Shown here: piece after piece, positions 59,002-64,000 of the stretch | Position numbering within the stretch: the stretch's first letter is position 1 | Layout: every line of letters begins with the position of its first letter | Source of the DNA: Shewanella sp. Arc9-LZ | GTDB taxonomy: Bacteria; Pseudomonadota; Gammaproteobacteria; Enterobacterales; Shewanellaceae | NCBI RefSeq assembly: GCF_010092445.1 | Contig: NZ_CP048031.1 | Span: 434,001 to 498,000, forward strand | Length of the DNA stretch: 64,000 bases | Reading direction: 5' to 3' | The notes under the pieces: generated by a model | The model's database searches: none | Told to the model about the DNA's origin: nothing | Seen by the model: only the letters and a program-made list of their open reading frames with translations | Translations under genes and position numbers: made by a program

Positions 59002-62000
59002 ATGTTAATTGACAACGTTACTAATAAAGTAGCTGATACACTTTCAAAAACGATTAAAACCAACGATAAGCTTTCCGTTATGACGGGGCTTTTTTCTATC
59101 TACGCTTTCGATCACTTGAAAGAGTCGTTGAACAAATTAGAATCAATTAGACTACTATTTTCTCAAGCAAAAGGTTTCGACTCATTTGATTCCTTTGATC
59201 GTGAATCGCCTTTTGGTGCTCTTAATGGTACGACTCTAGAAAACAAGTTTCGTAATCAATTGAACCAAAAAGCGATAGCGCAAGAGTTTGCTGATTGGTT
59301 GAAAGAGAAAGCATCGGTTCGCTTGGTTCAACAAGCAGGCGCTGTTCAGCAACATATCACCCATGTCAATTCTCAATCAAACTCAATTGCAATTAATGGT
59401 GCTCAATTTAATGGGCAAGGTCTGGGGCTAACGGTATCTTCAGGCTTTGATATGATAAGCCTTGCAAAAGCAGATCAAGCACAAGAACTTTTAGGCTTCT
59501 TTAACCGAGTTTGGGGGAGTAAAGCACAAGTCAAAGATGCCACCGAACTTTTTCAAGCTGAACTAGCAAAGTTTACCTGTGATCAAACACCACAATTTAT
59601 CTATTTCATTACCTTATATAATATTTTTAAAGATTTTGTCGGTGATCTTCAAGAAGACAAAATTTTAAAAGTAAAAACAGGATTTAAAGATACATTAGTT
59701 TGGAATAAATTGTATAAATTTCAGAAGGATGGTGTGTTAGGGGCAATTAATAAACTAGAACACTTTAATGGTTGTATCATTGCTGATAGCGTTGGTTTAG
59801 GTAAGACATTTGAAGCTCTTGCAGTAATAAAATACTACGAGCTTCGCAATGATAAGGTGCTTGTTCTTTGTCCTAAAAAGCTGCGTGATAACTGGCTTAT
59901 TTATACGCAAAACGACAAACGTAATTTACTCGCGAGTGATCGCTTTAATTATGATGTACTTAACCATACCGATATGAGCCGTACAGCTGGTTATTCAGGC
60001 GATATTAACCTTGAAACAATTAATTGGGGTAACTACGATCTCGTTGTAATCGATGAATCACATAATTTCCGCAATAATAACCCCAAGAAAGATGGGCGAA
60101 ATCGCTACCAACGACTTCTGGAAGACATCATTCAAGCCGGTGTAAAAACCAAAGTCCTGATGCTTTCTGCTACGCCTGTAAATAACCGCTTAAATGATAT
60201 GAAAAATCAAGTAGCGTTTATTACGGAAGCGAATGACCAAGCGTTGGCGGAACATGGTATTAACAGTATTGAAAGTACATTAAAACAAGCCCAAGCTCGC
60301 TTTACTAAATGGGCTGAACAAGATCCTTATGTGAGAACATCCAAAGAATTGCTTGATTCGATGAACTTTGATTATTTCAAGCTGCTCGATATTTATACTA
60401 TTGCACGATCACGGAAGCATATCGAAAAATATTACGGCACTGCCGATATAGGTAAGTTTCCTACACGCCTCCTACCTGTAAACTTGAAGGCATCTATTGA
60501 CCTTAAAGATCAATTTCCCCCTTTGGAAGAAGTAAATAAGACTATCCGTAGACTGTCACTTGCGTTCTACTCACCGATGAAATACGTGAGAATGGATAAA
60601 AAAGCCGAATATGCAAGACGATATGACCAAGAAGTAAAGGGGGGTAAGAGCGTATTTAAACAGGTTGACCGTGAAGAAAGCTTGATTCATTTGATCCGTA
60701 TTAACATGCTTAAGCGCATGGAAAGTTCAATCCATTCTTTTACTCTAACCTCAGAAAAAATATTAACTCAGGTCGATGCATTACTAACAAAGATCCATAA
60801 TTTCAATGCAAACATAAAACCCAGCTTAACAGACGACCTTACTTATGAATTTGTGGCCCCACCAATAGAAGAGATAGATGATCTTGAGTTTAACTCACCT
60901 GAACTTGCTCCATATCTTATAGGGAATAAAACCAAAGTTCGTATTCAAGATATGGACTTAATCAGATTTTCACAGGATCTAGAAGCTGACAGAGTATTTC
61001 TTCAAGAAATTGTTAAAGAATCAAAAAGCATTGATGCTGAACGTGATGCAAAATTATCAATGTTAAAGCAAGCTTATAGTGAAAAATGCAGAAAACCGAT
61101 TAATGGCAATAACAAAAAAGTTATCATTTTTACGGCTTTTGCCGATACCGCTGAATATTTATACAAAAACATTGCACCATGGGCTGAAAAAGAACTTGGT
61201 CTTCATTCAGCTGTTATAACAGGGCAACGAACAGAGACAACGTTGCGTACTCCTAGCCAAAATGGAAAAGTAGGTAAAAGGTTTACATCAGACTTAAATA
61301 GTCTGCTTACCCACTTCTCACCCAAATCCAAAGAACGAGAGAAGGTTTACCCTGAATACAAAGAAGAAGTTGATATTTTAATCGCAACAGACTGTATTTC
61401 AGAAGGTCAGAACCTGCAAGACTGTGACTATCTCATAAACTATGACATTCACTGGAATCCTGTTCGTATTATTCAACGCTTTGGGCGTATAGACCGTTTA
61501 GGTTCAGTAAATGATGTCATTCAGCTGGTTAACTTTTGGCCCAATATGGAATTGGACGAGTATATCAACCTGGAAGCTAGGGTGAGCGGAAGAATGGTAC
61601 TACTTGATATTTCAGCAACTGGTGAAGAGAACCTGATTGAAACTGACAGTGAACAAGATTCGAAGAAAAACAAAGGGATGAATGATTTAGAGTATCGCAG
61701 GAAGCAACTTGAACAGCTTCAAAATGCTGTGGTAGACCTTGAGGAAATTGCAGGCGGTGTCTCTATAACCGATTTGACGCTGAATGATTTTAGAATGGAT
61801 CTTTCAAGCTTTCTCAGTAACAAAGAGCAAGATAATTCAGCATTATTAGAGCAATCTCCGGTGGGGTTGTTTGCTCCTGTCCTTATTTCTAATTCAAGTC
61901 AATTTACGAGCAAATTCTCACAAGTCCGTGATGAAATTCAATCAGGGGTAATTTTCTGCCTAAAAGATATTAAAGGCAAAGTCCAGGTTGAGGAAAGCTA

Positions 62001-62346
62001 CTCTCTTGCTCCTTACTACCTTGCTTATATCGCTGACGACGGAGAAGTTTTGCTTTCGTTCACCCAGTCAAAACAAATACTCGATTTATGTAAAAAGTTG
62101 GGTTCAGAGCTAACCGACATGGAACAATCAGCTGATGCTTATCACCAGTTTGCTAACCGCACTCAAAATGGTAAAAAAATGAATCATTATCAAAATCTTT
62201 TAGCAAAAGCGGTAGAGAACATTGCTGGTAAAAGTGAAGAGATTGGTGCTACAAGCTTGTTTAGTCGAGGTGGTACTGTCTTATCAGCATCAAGCACTCA
62301 AAACGTGAATGATTTTGAAGTCGTTAGCTATATAGTCATTGTGTAA
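59002..62346 (+). CDS. SNF2-family helicase with PLD-like N-terminal domain
   Basis: This is a 1114-residue protein. The N-terminus (about 1-160) resembles PLD-type nuclease domains (KLSVMTGLFSIYAFDHLKES, then INGAQFNGQGLGLTVSSGF). The HxK of an active PLD is not evident, so this part is probably degenerate. The SNF2/DEAD motor has Walker A DSVGLGKTFEAL (about 265) and DESH in VVIDESHNFRN (about 350), plus LSATPVNNR. The helicase C domain has ATDCISEGQNLQ and QRFGRIDRLGS (about 800-828). AAGGAAGG precedes the start. It overlaps the next gene by one base. Confidence 0.9.
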   Translation: MLIDNVTNKVADTLSKTIKTNDKLSVMTGLFSIYAFDHLKESLNKLESIRLLFSQAKGFDSFDSFDRESPFGALNGTTLENKFRNQLNQKAIAQEFADWLKEKASVRLVQQAGAVQQHITHVNSQSNSIAINGAQFNGQGLGLTVSSGFDMISLAKADQAQELLGFFNRVWGSKAQVKDATELFQAELAKFTCDQTPQFIYFITLYNIFKDFVGDLQEDKILKVKTGFKDTLVWNKLYKFQKDGVLGAINKLEHFNGCIIADSVGLGKTFEALAVIKYYELRNDKVLVLCPKKLRDNWLIYTQNDKRNLLASDRFNYDVLNHTDMSRTAGYSGDINLETINWGNYDLVVIDESHNFRNNNPKKDGRNRYQRLLEDIIQAGVKTKVLMLSATPVNNRLNDMKNQVAFITEANDQALAEHGINSIESTLKQAQARFTKWAEQDPYVRTSKELLDSMNFDYFKLLDIYTIARSRKHIEKYYGTADIGKFPTRLLPVNLKASIDLKDQFPPLEEVNKTIRRLSLAFYSPMKYVRMDKKAEYARRYDQEVKGGKSVFKQVDREESLIHLIRINMLKRMESSIHSFTLTSEKILTQVDALLTKIHNFNANIKPSLTDDLTYEFVAPPIEEIDDLEFNSPELAPYLIGNKTKVRIQDMDLIRFSQDLEADRVFLQEIVKESKSIDAERDAKLSMLKQAYSEKCRKPINGNNKKVIIFTAFADTAEYLYKNIAPWAEKELGLHSAVITGQRTETTLRTPSQNGKVGKRFTSDLNSLLTHFSPKSKEREKVYPEYKEEVDILIATDCISEGQNLQDCDYLINYDIHWNPVRIIQRFGRIDRLGSVNDVIQLVNFWPNMELDEYINLEARVSGRMVLLDISATGEENLIETDSEQDSKKNKGMNDLEYRRKQLEQLQNAVVDLEEIAGGVSITDLTLNDFRMDLSSFLSNKEQDNSALLEQSPVGLFAPVLISNSSQFTSKFSQVRDEIQSGVIFCLKDIKGKVQVEESYSLAPYYLAYIADDGEVLLSFTQSKQILDLCKKLGSELTDMEQSADAYHQFANRTQNGKKMNHYQNLLAKAVENIAGKSEEIGATSLFSRGGTVLSASSTQNVNDFEVVSYIVIV

Positions 62347-63326
62347 TGGAAAAAATGATAGAGCATATTGATTTTCGTCTAGTCGATGACGCCAAACAAA
62401 ACAGATTAGCAGACAAGGTATATCAGCACTTAGGACTACCTGATTCTACGTTTCTAGGCACACGAATCACCAAGAAAATGCTCTTAGATTCATCTAGTCA
62501 CAATGGGAACGAGTTAAGCCCTAATGATAAAAAATTAGTGACGGATGTTATTCAATCTATCGAGTGGCTAAACACACTTAAGCCAGAAACGCTTAATATC
62601 CCTGTTTATGTCACTGATACAGTTGAATACATAGAGGTAGCGGTGATACGAGTTACGTTAAAGTCGCCTCAAGAACTAGACAATAAGGACAAAGGCAAAC
62701 TTAAATCTAATGCCTCAAAGAAAGTTACTAAACTTCTACATACTTTAATTCCATACCCAGTGATTCTGCTGCTAGAGCTAGCTGATGAATTATCAATCAG
62801 CCTAGCAGATAAACGTATTAATCAAGCAGATAAAACAAAATTGGTTATAGAGCATATTTATAATAGTGATTGGTTAAACTCATCGAGCCTAACCAAAGCT
62901 CACAATGACTTTCTTAATGATTTCTCTTTAAAAAACGCGTCAAACCTTAATTACTTTGAGCTTTATCAAGACTTCATAGCAATGCTCATAGGGCTTGAAA
63001 CAAGTAAGATTTCAGGTCGCTATCTGATTAAAGATGGCTCATTTAAGAACCTTTCAATTGAACAGGGTAATCTACAATCTGAATCACAAGACGATGAGCT
63101 GCGACATAATTCATTATTGGAATCAACTTTATGTTTAACGTTTAGTGAAAAGAGCAATGAGGCTAAAACAGCTTTGCTCCGTGAATTAGCTGGATTAGAA
63201 GCTGAGTTAAGCAGCATCAGGAACAAGATTAAAAAAGAGACGCAAATGAATACTAAACTGCGACTCAACGTAGAAGCTAGAAAGATAAAACAAGCCATTT
63301 CAGTGGTCACTTCTCAATTATCATAA
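62346..63326 (+). CDS. DUF4391-like protein
   Basis: The 326-residue protein begins at an ATG sharing its A with the helicase stop. The mid-region (IEWLNTLKPETLNIPVYVTDTVEYIEVAVI and LLHTLIPYPVILLLEL) fits the DUF4391 pattern that recurs beside type III-style methyltransferase genes. A long coiled coil (about 275-320, LLRELAGLEAELSSIRNKI) ends the protein. The function is unknown. The close coupling implies it works with the helicase and methyltransferase. Confidence 0.75.
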   Translation: MEKMIEHIDFRLVDDAKQNRLADKVYQHLGLPDSTFLGTRITKKMLLDSSSHNGNELSPNDKKLVTDVIQSIEWLNTLKPETLNIPVYVTDTVEYIEVAVIRVTLKSPQELDNKDKGKLKSNASKKVTKLLHTLIPYPVILLLELADELSISLADKRINQADKTKLVIEHIYNSDWLNSSSLTKAHNDFLNDFSLKNASNLNYFELYQDFIAMLIGLETSKISGRYLIKDGSFKNLSIEQGNLQSESQDDELRHNSLLESTLCLTFSEKSNEAKTALLRELAGLEAELSSIRNKIKKETQMNTKLRLNVEARKIKQAISVVTSQLS

Positions 63327-63435
63327 AGTGAACTGAAGTAGTTCGAGTGAACCCAATAAATTATTGCAGTTGTATATCAAAAAGAAGCAATGCAACCGCG
63401 CACAGATGAATTTAGCTTAGAAGGTGATAACGATA

Positions 63436-64000
63436 ATGAGCCATACCGAGAAACAAACAATGGAAAAAATCACGGGTAGTAGTCCCGAAGCAAAAAGCTT
63501 AGATATCACACAGCAAAATATAGAGCAGCTAAAGCAGCTTTTTCCTGACGTTTTCTCGGAAAATAAAATTGACTTTGAAGCACTTAAAACAGTGCTTGGT
63601 GAAGCAGTAGATGATTCAGAAGAACGTTACAACTTTACGTGGAATGGTAAAAATAAAGCTCGTCAAATCGCTCAAACTCCATCTACAGGTACACTTCGCC
63701 CTTGCATCGAGGAAAGTGTTAATTGGGATACTACAGAAAACTTGTTCATCGAGGGTGATAACCTTGAAGTGCTTAAGCTACTTCAAAAGTCATACCATAA
63801 AAAAGTGAAAATGATTTATATCGACCCACCTTATAACACAGGTAAAGATTTTGTTTATAAAGATAACTTCAATGATAATATTAAAAATTACCTTGAGTCT
63901 ACAGGCCAATTAGATAGTACAGGAAAAAGATTAAGCACAAATTCTGAAGCTTCTGGTCGATATCATTCAAATTGGTTGAACATGATATATCCACGATTGA
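63436..64000 (+). CDS. type III-style site-specific DNA methyltransferase (Mod), N-terminal part
   Basis: The frame is open from the ATG at 63436 (GAAGGTG upstream) to the window edge, giving 188 residues. It has the Mod-type N-terminus FIEGDNLEVLKLLQKSYHKKVKMIYIDPPYNTGKDFVYKDNF. DPPYNTG is the catalytic motif IV of beta-class adenine-N6 methyltransferases, and the target region plus motif I (FxGxG) would come later. It is fourth in the operon; a res-like nuclease gene is expected downstream. Confidence 0.9.
   Translation, partial: MSHTEKQTMEKITGSSPEAKSLDITQQNIEQLKQLFPDVFSENKIDFEALKTVLGEAVDDSEERYNFTWNGKNKARQIAQTPSTGTLRPCIEESVNWDTTENLFIEGDNLEVLKLLQKSYHKKVKMIYIDPPYNTGKDFVYKDNFNDNIKNYLESTGQLDSTGKRLSTNSEASGRYHSNWLNMIYPRL

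Larger units (their letters stand above)
46574..64000. mobile_element. genomic island at tRNA-Pro (left end; right end outside window)
   Basis: From the tRNA-Pro 3' end onward there are two tyrosine recombinases, a ParA-type protein, an excisionase-like gene and a family-B polymerase. There is also an HsdR remnant and a restriction-modification-type operon, with many unknown genes and lower GC than the backbone. No second copy of the tRNA-Pro 3' end was seen in the window, so the right boundary must lie beyond 64000 or be degenerate. Confidence 0.8.

Noticed and set aside
58697..64000. Calling the helicase-methyltransferase operon DISARM or BREX
   Set aside because: No drmA, drmB, drmC or BREX brx/pgl partners are visible and the methyltransferase is of the type III Mod kind.
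1..64000. CRISPR arrays and intact insertion sequences
   Set aside because: No regularly spaced repeats with unique spacers and no transposase gene were seen; the only short tandem arrays are the ilvE heptamer and the tRNA-Pro units.

Overview
The window looks like a gammaproteobacterial chromosome, most probably Shewanella or a close relative. The grounds are the gene repertoire and order: srkA-dsbA, a DUF3630 gene, ilvGMDA with an ilvL leader, ilvY/ilvC divergent, zapB, ubiK, rep, and an Arg-His-Pro tRNA cluster. A moderate GC content and the abundance of cyclic-di-GMP enzymes fit. The genus is an inference; no rRNA is present.

Positions 1-46600 are backbone. In order they hold: the start of a Fur-controlled TonB receptor; an outer-membrane beta-barrel protein; a ThrE-type exporter; a MAPEG protein; a YgiQ radical SAM protein; and a periplasmic protein. 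Next comes a non-core patch (7.85-9.9 kb) where two inverted copies of a structured dispersed repeat flank a GNAT acetyltransferase. It is followed by a SYLF protein, a probable truncated AraC-type membrane protein, ygbA, selO, srkA-dsbA and a candidate small RNA. Then come zapB, a RidA-family gene, ilvE, a large propeller-PAS-GGDEF-EAL sensor, two tandem acyltransferases, a comM/yifB-type ATPase and paeA/ytfL. The branched-chain amino-acid block is ilvY <-> ilvC and ilvL-ilvGMDA, with an attenuator that can be read directly. After it lie a class V aminotransferase, ubiK, rep and a GAF-GGDEF protein with a degenerate EAL domain. The stable-RNA cluster is tRNA-Arg(CCG), tRNA-His(GTG) and three identical tRNA-Pro(TGG) genes in 150-bp tandem units.

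From the last tRNA-Pro to the window end (about 17.4 kb) the content changes to a genomic island. It opens with a ParA/RHH pair, a tyrosine integrase and several small accessory genes, including a DUF2787-like gene. A C-terminal remnant of a type I restriction subunit (HsdR) follows. The most interesting segment is 51811-58576. There a near-identical 22-bp direct repeat brackets a second tyrosine recombinase, an excisionase-like HTH protein, two unknown proteins and a family-B DNA polymerase. The polymerase carries exonuclease motifs, a Dx2SxY motif A and a Kx3NSxYG motif B, but motif C is TTDG. This looks like a primer-independent PolB (piPolB) and the element like a very compact pipolin.

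Right of the repeat lies a defence-type operon: a possible HTH regulator with a perfect 26-bp palindrome upstream, a SNF2-family helicase with a PLD-like N-terminus, a DUF4391-like protein and the start of a type III-style Mod methyltransferase that runs off the window. A Res nuclease is expected beyond the edge but cannot be seen. The island therefore combines nested mobility genes, a self-encoded polymerase and two generations of restriction-modification genes.
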